A stretch of DNA of 64,000 nucleotides from Symbiodinium natans (lineage: Eukaryota; Sar; Dinophyceae; Suessiales; Symbiodiniaceae): assembly GCA_905221605.1 (NCBI GenBank), contig CAJNDS010001269.1, positions 755,501 to 819,500 of the forward strand, read 5' to 3'. Below are positions 11,910 to 23,825 of this stretch, one piece after another (position 1 is the stretch's first letter; every line of letters begins with the position of its first letter). The notes beneath the pieces are model-generated. The model saw only the letters and a program-made list of their open reading frames with translations, was not told where the DNA came from and did no database searches. The position numbers were made by a program, and so were the translations under genes.

Positions 11910-14229
11910 ATATGGTGCCCTTCCTTCCGTGCCTCTTTTCCACAGGATGCCGCAAGGCTGTTCCGACGATTTCGTTTTGCGCTGGTCTTTGAGAACAGGC
12001 TCTCGCCAAGGCGCGACAGGGATGGCAGGGCCCTGTTTGGGAAGGCAAGCACTCGGAATTCAGCTCCACATGTTAGAGACCAAAACCTGGCACTTGCATT
12101 CACTGGCGGAGAGTGAGGTATGTCACTGAGAAAATTGTGAATGCCTTCCTCGCTGGAGTCAAGTCCTTGGCCGCCAACCGCAGACACTTCGCCAATGGTC
12201 TCACTGATTTCTTCTGCTCGTGGCAAAGGCTGTTCCGATCTACTGGGGCTCTCACTTTGCACGCTGCTGATCTGCTTGTGTCATCGCATCTGTGACTCCG
12301 GCTCAGCTCTGTGAGCTCCGCAGATGTTTAGTGCTGCAATGTCACACGGAGGTGAACGAACTGTTCAATCCCGATGCCTTGATTTGGGTCAATTCCTTTG
12401 ATTCCTTCGAGGCAAGCTTCCTGACCTGTCGATCTCTGTGCTTCTGTTTGTTGCAAGAACCCTGTACTGTCAAAGGCAGCGGTGGAATACATCATTCGTG
12501 TGGCCTCGGAACCAGAGCTGTACACTGCCTACGCCACAGCGTCTCCACTTAGGCCTGCAACGCCTTGCATGCTGATGTCAGACCGTCTGACCCCGAGCCG
12601 CCACCGTCCAAACCCTGTGCAGGAACACATCTGCTGCGCGATGGCACTTCTCCTGGCACCAAGATGCCCCTTTGCTTTGTTTGTGTCAAGCATGTGACTT
12701 AGTTTGCGTATTATAAAAATGAAGAATAAATCATGCCGAGTAAATGCAAGAGAGTGTGTAAACCGATATTGTGAGCCCCGCATGATCTAGGGTTGTCTTT
12801 TTGTTGTTACCAGTAGACACCCCCTACTCTCCGAAGCGCACGTGGATAGAACATCAGACCCAATTTTCGATGTGCCTATGAGGGAAACCGACTGTGATAG
12901 CTCAAGGCGCCATCTCTGGGTGCGACACCTACGCTGCGCGAGGACTCGTCTTAATGAGATTTTCTTCACGCACCTTCCCTGTCCTGCATGTCGTGGCGTT
13001 TATTCGGGGAGGCGGTGTGTCTCCAGGAACTCGCAGCTGCAGCGCTGCAGTTGCATGAAGCCGGGCTTCAGGGTCCGGTTCTCAGCCTATACACCCAAGC
13101 AAAGGGCTCGGTTGGCACGGTCTTTGAAGACGAGCTTTTGAGGTGGACTGCAAGCAGTGGAGCGACGCCCCTTCGACTATGCCGACGACTTCGCCCTGAG
13201 TCCCTGAAGCCTCCTTATACTTTGCAAAAAGAAGTTTCCGAGGCATATGCCCACTGCACCCTTCGTCTACGGCTGTGGTGCTTGGTGATGTTTCCCACCA
13301 CTCATGGGGGGCCCAGAGGTCCGAAACTCCTAAACCCTAAACCCTAAACCCTAAACCCCACACCCGATTCCTTGCTCAGTGAAGGCAAAGGTAGCAGCGA
13401 AGCAGCGAAGACCCACACGGCCACGGCATTCTGGGGGTAGAAGCGGGGTAGAAGCCATGGCAGGCTACCATGTTTTTGCATTCAACTGCAAGCGGCAGAA
13501 TCTCTCGGTTCCTTCAAGAACTGCGGCCATGGAGTCCTGGCACATTCTCTTTGGTGTGGAGAGGCTTGGCAGAATTGGCAGTTTAGGTCAACAAATAGCG
13601 ATGCATGCAATCCACCCCAAAGGCGGATCAGCAGCTGTGAGTTGGGGAGTAGGGCTGACCGCTCTCTGAAGGGAAGGAAACAAGACTTTGGAGACAGGAT
13701 AAAACGCCCTGAGGTATTGAAGGCTTGCCTCTAGAGAAGGCAGTCGGCCAGGTTCCCTCCTCTCCTGTGCATGGCACGGGGGGAGGGGAGCACGCGCACG
13801 ACTTGTTTTCTGATGTTCCTATGGCTCTGCCCAGCTAGTCAGCCTGAAACAGGGCACGTCTGTGAACCAATGAGAAAGTGAAAGCAGTCCACAAGCGAAA
13901 GGACGAGAACACCTGCAGTCAAGCATGGCTGGAGATGTGTTTAGCGTTCGTTTTTTCGGTGTAGGGTGTGATTTCAGAGTTGTGATGAATTAACTGAGGA
14001 CATGAGAGATGGGTTGCAGTGCCAGCCAGCCGCGGGGCTCTCTGGCAAGACGGCTCGAGGGCCTTTCTGGCACAGCCGCACGTGAACTTTTGGTGCGAGA
14101 GCTACGGCAGGGGTTGGCCGTTCCCTCCTAAGTCGTTCTGTGTGGCTTCTTGCATTCTTGAGTGAGCTGAAGCCTCTTAAGTTGTGATTCTCTGAATTTC
14201 TGAGGCCGATCAGCCTGATTCTTTTGGAG
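11910..14229. other. Unassigned region with coding-like stretches
   Basis: Two + strand stretches read like real protein: 12113-12293 and 12988-13140, the second rich in Leu/Ala helix. The - strand over 11950-12262 is equally plausible. No family was recognised and no splice chain could be built. The second stretch might belong to the ankyrin gene downstream, but that is a guess. 13,380-14,220 shows nothing recognisable. Confidence 0.3.
13328..13360 (+). repeat. Telomere-like CCCTAAA array
   Basis: Four nearly perfect consecutive units (cctaaaccctaaaccctaaa and neighbours). Confidence 0.9.
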
Positions 14230-16722
14230 ACTTGCCGCTGGCCGCTGCGCTGCGTCTGGACCAGCCCTGCCCTGCGCTGGAAGTCCTCCTCAATGCAGGG
14301 GCGACGACATGCGACACGCGCTTCACTGACGCACTCTTTGCGCGGCTTCGACATCAGCAAGAGAACCGCAATGTGGTTCATCCCTCGAGTTCTCACTGTT
14401 CACATTGTCTCTCATATGCCTTCACCTTATTCTTGTGCATGCGGGTGGGAATCCTAGCGGTGATGTGCTGAGGTTCAGCTTTTGCTGGCGCATGGCTTAG
14501 AGGTCGACCTGGTGGACACAGGCAAAGTCGACGACAGCTTGCACTTGTAGCTAAACCCTAAACCCTAAACCCTAAACCCTAAACCCTAAACCCTAAACCC
14601 TAAACCCTAAACCCTAAACCCTAAACCCTAAACCCTGAACCCTGAACCCTGAACCCTAAACCCTGAACCCTAAACCACTGGCCTTCTGGAGTGTCCTTGG
14701 GAGGGAGAGAGGGAGGGGCCCTCTTCGGAGGGTCATGCGTGCAGCAAGCAAGCAGAGGAGGGAAGTGGGTCCAAAAGCGGCAGCCCCGAAAACAGGGGCG
14801 GGCCGGAGTGCCAGGGAAAGCTTCCCCCATGACCCAAGAAAGGCAAACAGAAAAAGGAAGGAAACGAGTCCTCTGAAAGAAGGAGAGAGAGTAAGAGAGA
14901 GACAGAGAGAGAGAGGTTGATCGTGAAGGTTGGGAGTGGGTTGGAGTGCAGCTCAGGCTCCGAGTTCGTGGTAGACAACATGGGGACAGAGACACAGAGC
15001 AGCTAATAAAGCCCTGTTGTTGGTGTAAGGGGTAAGTTGGTTTAGGGGAGAAATTCCAAAGCTGCTCGAGTAGTTTCCACCTCGCCATCCCGGAGGAAGT
15101 CAGAATCACATTTCCCAACACGGGGCCCAGCAAAGGGGGAAGCTGTTTTTTGGGATCAGAGCGGTTTGTTCGGGGGAGCTGTTTTTTCGAGCACAAACCC
15201 TATCTGGGCAATTTTTCAAACAAACGGGGAAAGCGAGCAACAGTTTCACGATGGAGGTGCGACCGGGCCCGCCTCGGCGCGAGGGGTCCTAGGGCCCCCC
15301 ATGCCCTGCAGAAGAAGAAGAAGAAGAAGAAGAAGAAGAAGAATAAGAAGAAGAAGAAGAAGAATAATAATAAGAAGAAGAACAAGAAGAAGAAGAAGAA
15401 CAGGAAGAAGAAGAAAAAGAAGAAGCAGAGAAGAAGAAGAAGAAGAAGAAGAAGAAGAAGAAGAAGAAGAAGAAGAAGAAGAAGAAGAAGAAGAAGAAGA
15501 AGAAGAAGAAGAAGAAGAAAGAAGAAGAAGAAGAAGAAGAAGAAGAAGAAGAAGAAGAAGAAGAAGGAAGAAGAAGAAAGAAGAAGAAGAAGAAGAAGAA
15601 GAAGAAGAAGAAGAAGAAGAAGAAGAAGAAGAAGAAGAAGAAGAAGAACGAGAGAGCTCAAAAGAGAGAGAGAGAGAGAGAGATTCCGACGATTTCTGCA
15701 TTGCAGAAGCCAGCTTATGCACCTGGATGGCACAGCGCTGCCTGCCTTTGAGCACCCTACCCTTTTCAGGCCCTGGATGCTCCGAAGAAACCCTGCTCAT
15801 GGCTTCCATCAGCGCAGGCCTGCCCATGTGACCAGTGACAGCCCGCGACAGCCCGTGACAGCTAGGCTCCGGCCACAAGTCTCCTGAAATGCCTGAGGGC
15901 AGACACCTAATTGGCTTCGGCTTGAGAGAAGTAGTGAGATCAGTACATGATTGTTCATGGGCGAACTCTTGGCTTTGATGCAAACAGTCAGGAGAAGATG
16001 CGCTGGTGGAGGAGCACCATAAGTGATCCGGTAAGACAATCTTATGGAGCCCATTTGGCTTAGTTGCCCTCTTGATCTAGCAATAGACCAGGCTCAGGAT
16101 GGATGGTTGGCCTTGGCTTGCCCTTAAAACGGTTAACGTTCACGTGCTGAGATGTTCGGTAGAGTGTTGTTTATTCATTTGCTGTTTGAGCTTGGTCTCT
16201 GTACGAAAGCCTGTCGGCGAATGAGCAGGACCTTCTGGCCGGTCGAGCAGACGTAAGTGGAGCAGATCGTCATGGCAACACAGCGCTGCACGCTGCGGCG
16301 CCCAGACGACTGCTTATAGATAACTTCTTTGAATTGTGCAGATTCCTTGTCCAATGCATGTCCAGCATGTGCTGATGGACGTAGAAGTTTGTCCCTATGG
16401 AAGCTTGAACGCTGTTTCCATTTTGGTTCAGTTTCCGGACTTCTTCCGGTTCACGTACACATCCATCACAATCCAGCACCATCCATTGGAACGGCAAGGA
16501 CGTGTATCCTTCGCAATGTTGTGCAGGTCGCTGCGGCCAAAGCCAACGAAGCTGTCACAGCCAGCCTCCTCCGGAGAGGCGCTCGTTGGAAGGGCAGCCA
16601 GTTGCATCTTGGGTCAACGTGACTGGCTCATTCCACTGGGCATCCAATCTCTGAAGGAGCAGATGCTACTGTCAAGAATGCGGATGGGCATTCGGCTGTG
16701 TTGTGCGCTCGCGCCGGCCTCA
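14230..16722 (+). CDS. Ankyrin-repeat protein, partial exon set
   Basis: Several short + strand exons read as pieces of ankyrin repeats. 14230 to about 14330 contains PLAAALRLD followed by ALEVLLNAGA. 14473-14546 reads VQLLLAHGLEVDLVD. About 16226-16300 reads LLAGRADVSGADRHGNTALH. 16527-16578 reads ASLLRRG, and 16657 to about 16720 reads ADATVKNADGHSAVL. The junction 16578/16657 is in phase across a GC-AG intron and restores a standard LLRRGAD ankyrin turn. Ankyrin proteins bind other proteins; nothing here indicates a partner. Start, end and some internal boundaries are unresolved. The second exon is followed at once by a telomere-like array, and a long GAA tract lies in the next intron. A further coding-like exon at 17341-17475 could be its 3' end. 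Confidence 0.6.
14551..14677 (+). repeat. Interstitial telomere-like array, about 18 units of CCCTAAA
   Basis: A nearly perfect (CCCTAAA)n array that degrades to ccctgaa at its right end. It is the longest telomere-like block in the window. It begins within a few bases of a gt that would serve as donor of the ankyrin exon ending near 14546. Confidence 0.98.
15311..15684 (+). repeat. GAA/AAG microsatellite with (GA)n tail
   Basis: About 340 bp of GAA-type triplets with interruptions, ending in gagagaga. All six frames stay open through it and give long artificial reading frames (poly-Glu, poly-Arg/Lys, poly-Leu/Ser), so these frames are not called genes. A shorter tract with the same GAA-then-GA order is at 43980-44092. 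The strand bias (purines on +) would allow triplex formation. Confidence 0.95.
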
Positions 16723-17282
16723 TCGTGTAATGTGGCAGGGTTTGCCAGGATCATCTTCAGCCCTTGGGACCGGCGGAGTGCAGGTCTGGGGGCGCTGGCC
16801 CCGGCGCTGCGGCTCTCCTCGGCAGGAGGCCTCCGGGAGTCCCCCCAATCCAAGCACCACAACACAGCTCGTCCTGCATTCTTGAGAGGGCGTGGGCCCA
16901 GAGTAGCTTTTGGGAGAGCTCGAGGGTCAGCATGGAATTGGGCGGATGGGCCGTGCAGTGTTTCATGTCGCTGCCGCAGTGTTCAGTGAAGCAGTGAAGC
17001 CCTCACAGCTCTGGCGTCCTTGGTCCAGCACTTGAGATGGCGACCTCGGAGGCAGGAACTGCCCATCGAAAGTTCCATGCAGTTGGTTGTGTTTGCTGGT
17101 GTCCTCCAAGATCCTTCAAGAGCCTGCGGGCACTCCAAGAGTAACCCAGAATTGTAAACGCTTTCGCATGCCCCGTCGGCAACCGGGCTGGCCCAAGCCA
17201 CGAGATGTTCACGGCGGCGGTCCCAGCGTGCATCTCAGAAATTCCAGACGGGGAAAAACTACGCCGGAGAGCAGCCGACTCG

Positions 17283-17300
17283 CAAACCCGAAACCCTAAA
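17283..17300 (+). repeat. Telomere-like copies beside an acceptor-like CAG
   Basis: acccgaaaccctaaatccgcag: degenerate CCCTAAA units end in a cag that could act as a splice acceptor. Confidence 0.55.
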
Positions 17301-17340
17301 TCCGCAGCGCGAATGAGCTTGGGGGACGACGTCTAGAGTC

Positions 17341-17490
17341 CAGGTTTGCTGCAGGATCCTGGGGAGCCTTCCTTGGTGTAGGCTGTGCAATACCTGCTCC
17401 TGGGCCAAAAGATGTCCAGAAGGTTGCAAAAAGAGCTCGTGTGCCCAGCATGGTTTCGTTGCTCCACCCTGTGTGCCCCACCCACGGCAT
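17341..17490 (+). CDS. Coding-like exon, unknown protein
   Basis: One + frame reads as ordinary globular protein with glycine/proline turns (GAFLGVGCAIPAPG) followed by a basic helix, up to a stop near 17500. It may be the last exon of the ankyrin gene or of another gene. No motif was recognised. The following 17510-17570 is a G-rich simple tract. Confidence 0.35.
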
Positions 17491-17949
17491 TGGATTGTAG
17501 CTCCCTCAGCGGGCTGGAGCGAGGGGGGGAGGGAGGGGGGGGGGCAATTGGGGTTGGTAGGGGGGGGAAAGGAGGCCAGATCCTGATGTGTTTGTTCCAG
17601 GTGCCTATTGGCCGAAGGCCGGCGACAATTAAGGATCTGACCCTCGCGCGTCGAGCTGTATCCTGGCCGTGTCTCGTGAATGTCCTCTGAAAACCTTTGC
17701 CGTCTCCGTCACGATGCACAGAAGTGAACCACGCAAGTTGATGTTTTTCCATGAACCAATGAGATCTTCATGATCTGCTGGCTCAGGACAGCTTTATGCA
17801 GCAAGATTCATACAATTGACAGCAACCTATAATGCCTATAATGTAGGCCTAATGAAGTCTATTGACGTCTTGATCGAAACATTTGGTGTCATAGCTTGTG
17901 TCGCGAGTGGCGCGCAGTCCTCGCTGTATTTGTGCACGATTGCACCACG

Positions 17950-20900
17950 ATGATTTCTGGCAGGGTTTTGCTGTTGTGCTGGGCAACTGCAAGCGCTGCC
18001 GAGACATGGCACCTTGTGGATATCGCGCAGGTGGTATGTCCGAAACCGGTGAGTAGCAACCCAGATGCGCCGCCCTTTCCTGAGTATAACCTGGGCATCA
18101 ACTACACCAGCTCTTTGCAAGTTGATGCTCCGCATATTGTCAGCTTCATCCGCGCGAGCCAACAGGCTGTGAGCATCACCTTCAGTATCGAGGATAGCAA
18201 TGGGCAAGAGGTAGTTCCGGAGACCACTATCAACTTGAAGGAGTTGAGTGATGAGGTGCCGAGCACTTGCAAGTGCACCATGCCGACCCTTCCCACGGAG
18301 ATAGAAGCCACCTATGGTCAGAATTATGGCACACAGTGTCAAGCTTGGGATAATGCCAAGTGTGATGAGTTGTGGGGCAACATGTCTTTGGGCTCCTTGG
18401 CCTTGCTGGCATGATGCCCTACAAGTAGGCCCTCAGCCCGACTCAGCCCCAAGCCCGAAATCTTGAGTTTACGTGAGGCTTGTATGAGAATAGAGCGTGT
18501 CATCTCGTGTCGTTTGCTACGCCTCCCCCTCCATCTTCCCCCACTCGCTTCCACCCCCCCACCCCCCCCACCCCCCACACCCCGCCCTCCCCTCCCGCAA
18601 CGAGGCACAACCAGAATAGACATCAGGCGTTCCCTTCAAAAACAGAGCCCCCACCATCCTCTTGCATTCGTTGATTTTGAAGAGGAAAGCTGTATGTCCT
18701 CAATAGTTGAATAGGCAAACCTCTGTTTCCTCCATATGTTGAGTGAAAACCTATATCTGAAGAGGGAAATCCCCAATCAGTTTATAGAAGAAACAGAGGT
18801 GTGACATGGTTTGAATCCGGAGGCGGGGGGGTGTGGGGGGCGGTGGTTGTTCGTCCGCAAGTCGGTTTTGCGCATTCTCCGATGAGGCCAATCCCTGTGG
18901 AGGTCCAGCCAGCAAACAAAACCGCAACATCTGCCGACTTCATCTGAAGCTCTCCGCACTCACCCCTGGTCCCGCACCGAAGGTGTCCAGGGACCTCCTG
19001 AGCCGAGAACCGCGTTATCGGGCCCGGAGACGATACCCCCCCAAGGCCTTCAGAGAACTCGACAAATCCTGCTTGCCTCTTCCTCTAGGCTCCAAACTCC
19101 AAATGTCCACTAGGCTCAGGTTTTCTGCCCTCAAAAAACACAACAAGACAATTAATAAACAGGAAAAAGACTGGTGCTGGATCCGGCAATCTTCTGCTGC
19201 TGAGGCTCTTGGTGCTGTCGGCCCTGGTGCTATGCCACCAGTGACTGCCCGGATGCCTACTCCAGTCAGGCTCTTCCCGGAGAATTTTTCTCCTATGCTG
19301 CGTGCAACTCTTTCGCACCGGTTTCGCCCTGCACCTGGACTGCAGTTGCAGAGCAGAATGATCCGTGCAAGTGCAAGAACGCGGGTAGCCTCTTCAGTAC
19401 AGAGATGCAGGCCAAGTTCGACACTAATTACGGCTCCACGTGTGGCACGTGGGACATGCAGAACTGCGCCACAAACTATCGCCCAGATCAGGTCGACACA
19501 TGGTGCTGTGCTAGCTGGTGTTACGTTGACAAAGAGTGCTCTTCCGCCAAGCAGTCGTTAAATGCAGGCATGGAGGGGATTCTGTTTTGGTCAGACAATG
19601 TCTGTGACGATGATCCGGCTCTGGTCATTCAGTGCCCTTACAAACCGCAGCCAATCGTGCCTGATGGTGCGGGTCTCAGTCGAAATATGCAGAGTGAGTG
19701 GCCGAGTCGGATGAGTCGGATGAGTCGGCGCGCGCGCGGCCAGCATTTGGCTAGCCCAGACCATGAAGCATGGAATTGCTCAAGCAAGAGATAAGAGGGA
19801 ATGAGCGAGCATCTTGGGTGGAGGAGATGGTGAGTAAACGTACTGTAGCAGTAAGGAGAAGACGCCGGGCACACCAAGAAATCTCACCGGAAGTCAACAC
19901 TCAGGTGCGCTGGCATGCAGGGGCGGGGATCTCCCCACTCCCATTCCCATCAGAAGTAGAAGAGACACAAAGATTAAAGAGATCGGGAGGTGATCCCTTA
20001 ACCCTTGTGCCCCGGGAGAAGAAGGTGATGAAGAAGAAGATAGAGAGAGCGAAGGCGAGAGACATGGAGAGCAAGACAGCCAAAGCGTGTTCCCGAGACC
20101 AGCGCCAAGGATCCGCCGATCCTGCGCAGGGCCCCTTCGGGGAGCCTTTCAACAGAGACACCAGCGTATTTCCCCGAAGCTCTTTCCAGTCTCGCAGCGA
20201 ACGAGACCCGCGGGCACTGGCAACCGCCCTCAAGCCATGCAGACGAAGAAGAGAAGAGGAAGGGGAAGAAGAAGAGGAAGAAGAAGAAGACGAATAAGAA
20301 GAATAGGTAGAAGAAGTAGAAGAACAATGAGCCAAGAAACAGCAGTTTGAGCAAGTGTCACTACGTCCGAGGTGACACATCATGTGAATGCCTTGGCATC
20401 ACCATGGATGCCACGAACTTAGCCCGCGCTGGCCTGAACTCAAGCTATGCCAACTATGGCGAACAGTGTGATCCCCATGACGCCACCATCTGTGAGATTA
20501 CGTACCCCCGGGCAAGCCATGACATGTGGTGCTGCATGTCATGGTGTTGGGTGAGCGAAACCTGTCCCACATCTCGGGCCTCCACAGTATGGCCGGGTCA
20601 TTTTTGGAGTTCACAGAATTGCACCATGAATGCGGATGTTGTTTCGGGTTGCAAGTACAGCCGAGCATGTGAATGTCGCGGACAGCTACCAGCAGCGTCG
20701 CTTCCCGACTCCTTTGCCGCGGACTATGGAAGCTCTTGCAATGCTTGGGATGACAGCTCCTGTAAGGCCGGGATCTGAGATTCTTTTCAAAGGTCAGAGC
20801 TGGGTAATGATTGGGGACACTGATTTATGACATGTATCGTGATATCCAGAACAACGCGCGTCTGACAGATCCGACGTTCTTTCTTCGGTAGTGCAACAGA

Positions 20901-23825
20901 AGGCAGGGGCTGGAAACACAACAGTCGCAACAGCGACCAGTCCTGCTTGAGGACCATCAAATCTTGGGGTTGGCATGGGCGGGCTCTAGACACTAGGCAT
21001 GGATCTAGCTCCAGGCTTTGGAACCAACCGACAGGGCAAACCTGACTGTGATGTGCTGAATCTTTTCTGTTGATGGTTGCGGCAGGAAAAGTCAGGTGCT
21101 TTTCGATTTAGACGAAGTGGTACAAAGGCCGAGGATGTAAGAACCAGAAGACTCGAAGCTCAAGGGGGCAAAGGATAAGAGCACTGATCACATCTTTGCC
21201 TTTGGCTCGCCAACGGCCAACGACGTCTTTCAATCGCCCTCCAAGATCGCGAAGATGTCCGACTCATCAGACGGTTTCTGGAATGGTGTGACGAGTGTGT
21301 GGCGCCCTGAAACCCACCGAGGCTTCGCCGGTGGTCCTGGGACAACCAGCGAGTAGTGACCACCGAGCAGGGAAGTGTAAAGACCCACAAAGCATTCGTG
21401 TGTTCGACCTCCAAGGGAGGCGTGTGGGAAGGCAAAGAGCAAACACTGCTTAGCATCAGGCCGATATCGTTCGGCCCCCCGCGCGTTTCAAGAGTCGGCG
21501 CCCACAGTTTGTCCGTTTCGGTGTGGCTCCGCTGAAAATGTCTATGTGCAGTTAGAAACCCATGGCGAAGTCTGGGACAGTCTACTCTGCATGTCAGCTC
21601 CGAGGCTACTTGGTACCACAACGAGCATGGTGGCTGGAACACTTCCACGGACCATGAGTGGTGCTGCGATGCTTGGTGCTACGTTGATGAGGCATGCCCG
21701 ATTGCGAAGCAGTCTTGGCTTGGGATTGGCTATTACTTCAGCTACGAGACATGCAACTCGGACAGCCTGTGACAGCATAATTGCCAGTCAGATCAGTCAG
21801 ATCACTTCTGACATCACCTGCTGCGCGGCCTACAGATGTTGCATTCCCTAGTGTATGAACTTCATTTGTGCCTTTGAAGTCCCAGTGAGATCACTTTCTT
21901 GATGTCATTTTCTGTGGACTGACTTATCATTTTGGAACCTTCGGTCTTGTCATGCTGAAGAAGAAGGCAATCCCTTTCACAACAGGCTTTTCCATTATGC
22001 TTGACGACGCTTTTGGTTCTGAGGCGCGGTTCCATTGCGAGGCTGCGTAAATGGCTTGTGGTATCTTAACGTTAACGCGACCCGACCCGCCTCGGCCTCG
22101 GCCTGCCCAGGGCGAGGCAACCCAACCCGGAGATCGCGGGTGTGAAGCCTGTTGTAACACGCAGGCTCGTGTATAGAGCAGGCGCTCAAGTATGGGAGTG
22201 GCAACACAAGAAACCCCAAATGTGTGAGGCCAGGAAATCCTGGTAGAGGCATGGCTAGGGGTGGTGGAGCGGGGCAACTGTCAACTATGCGGGTACCCAT
22301 TCCAGGCAAACAAGTGGGGTGCAATCTGTGCCGGGGTTTTGGGGATTAGGGGTGGGGTGCTTGCTATCCAGACACGTACGAGGCCTCGGCAGATTCTGGG
22401 GGGTCTTTGAAGTGAGAAAGCTGTCTTCAAGACCTGACACTGAGGTGATGACCCACCTGCCACGTACAACGAAGTGAACGACACTTGTGATGCTGCTCGA
22501 CGATTGGCGATGCTTGATGAAGAAGCAGAACCAGGAATGAGATCGGGGCATGGTGCTGTTGCGCGCCAGCTGTCCGCTCGCCGCAGGGGTGGCAGCAGCT
22601 GGAGCAGCAGCAGCAGGAGTGGCAGCAGCTGGAGCCCGCGCAGGCGCTCCCCGCCAGCACCGCCGACATCACCGAGGAGGCGAGGCCCCTCGGCTCCCTC
22701 GGCTTGGAGCCCGCGGCGGCGAGCACCGGTGTCACCGCGGCGGCGGGACGTGCGCAGGCGTGCCCCCCCGCCTCCGGTTCCAGCTCCTGTCAGCACGCGG
22801 CGCCGCACCACCAGCATCAACGGCCAAAGCTACGCAACGAGTCCCCGACGTCGCTTTGGAACCACTGGAGTGCCAGCACCACCTCCGGTTCCATACGGCT
22901 ACGCTAGCAGACCTCAGCTCATGAACAACTATGGAGGCACGATGCCATACCAAACTAGCTACGGCTACTCTGGTTACAATGCTGTGCCAGCGCAGTCGCG
23001 GCCAAATGTTGCCATGTACGCAGTTGGCGGAGCTTTGGCGGGTGCTGCTGTGGGTGCTGGCGCAATGTACGCTTACAACAGCATGTATGGCGATGCATAT
23101 GGTTATGAGGTTTTTCGAAGACGTCGTCTGCACGATTTCAGAAGCCCTGACTACTGCATCGTGACAGCTCCAGGAAGTCGCAACGGAGCTTTCATGGAAT
23201 GCGCGCAGTGCCATCACTTGTACGGTCCAGAGCTGAGAGTACAGCAATGCACAAAGATCATAGAGCTGCTCTCCTCGTTTGATTTTGTTGCCCCCGAGGT
23301 TACTCCTTCTGTCCATCGGCAAGGTCATGCAGCACACCGACCGGCTGTGGCTACACGACCCCGCAGTCCTTCAATCGGGATGACCTAGCCGCCACAGGCT
23401 TCATCCCCAAAGATTTCAGGCCCCCTTTGAAAGTCCTTTTCAAGAACATCAGTGGTGCGGGCATCGACGTCGATCCCATTACAGGGATCTGCCCGCCAAC
23501 AACCAGGGCTCAAGCCGATCTAGTAGAGAACTTCAACAAGACCATGTCATTCAAGCCGGACCTCTTCCTCGTGCTCACGCAGCAAGAGACCCTCAGGTCA
23601 GCTTCAGCGTCGGGATGTGACAGCGACACGAGTACATCGTGCTCAACAACATGCTGGATAGCTCACAGTACTTGCGTCAACGGGGCATGTATGTGTCAGG
23701 CCGGATTCTGCTGGAATGGCAATGCTTGTGCACCCTCGGGATCCATGGTCAGCGCAAGCTACCAGGTTCCTGAGTGGTTTTCTGCCTTGCTGGCACTGTA
23801 TATTCTGTCTCATTGGCTGATCTAA
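17950..23825 (+). CDS. Secreted/membrane protein with four cysteine-rich modules
   Basis: Six exons keep one frame for 923 codons: 17950-18376, 19205-19693, 20372-20766, 21605-21764, 22445-23243 and 23324-23825. Introns 1, 3, 4 and 5 are GC-AG and intron 2 is GT-AG. ATG 17950 is chosen because a signal peptide (MISGRVLLLCWATASA) follows directly. An unrecognised domain occupies residues 17-105. Four modules follow, each with the order CxC, YGxxC, W/DxxxC, WCCxxWC(Y/W), a Cys, then Cx(Y/W) or a variant. Next comes a basic stretch with five SPRRR motifs (about residues 550-630), a small-residue transmembrane segment (about 680-700), a CxxC turn,an NRDDL-containing domain, an EGF-like cysteine cluster and a hydrophobic C-terminus. 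The function is unknown; an extracellular or cell-surface adhesion or receptor role is an inference. Exon lengths sum to a multiple of three and every junction restores a module, which supports an intact gene. Confidence 0.8.
18548..18597 (+). repeat. C-rich tract inside intron 1 of the cysteine-rich gene
   Basis: A run of cccccc/acccc blocks between 18548 and 18597. It is a simple pyrimidine/CA tract with no coding meaning and lies in the 828-bp first intron. Confidence 0.85.
20024..20325 (+). repeat. Purine-rich GAA/AAG tract inside intron 2
   Basis: Loose GAAGAA-type repeats, densest at 20246-20325, lie within the second intron of the cysteine-rich gene. They keep several frames open artificially. 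Confidence 0.75.

Noticed and set aside
15150-15983. Long ORFs of 177-245 codons on both strands across 15.2-15.98 kb
   Set aside because: They consist of poly-Lys/Arg/Glu or poly-Leu/Ser from the GAA tract, which has no stop in any frame.
19694-20371. A fifth cysteine module between exons 2 and 3 of the cysteine-rich gene
   Set aside because: The exon starting at 20347 in the raw frame (SKCHYVRG) suggested a missing module, but the junction 19693/20372 restores CPY...CEC in phase with a canonical gtgagt donor, and the intron has no WCC motif.
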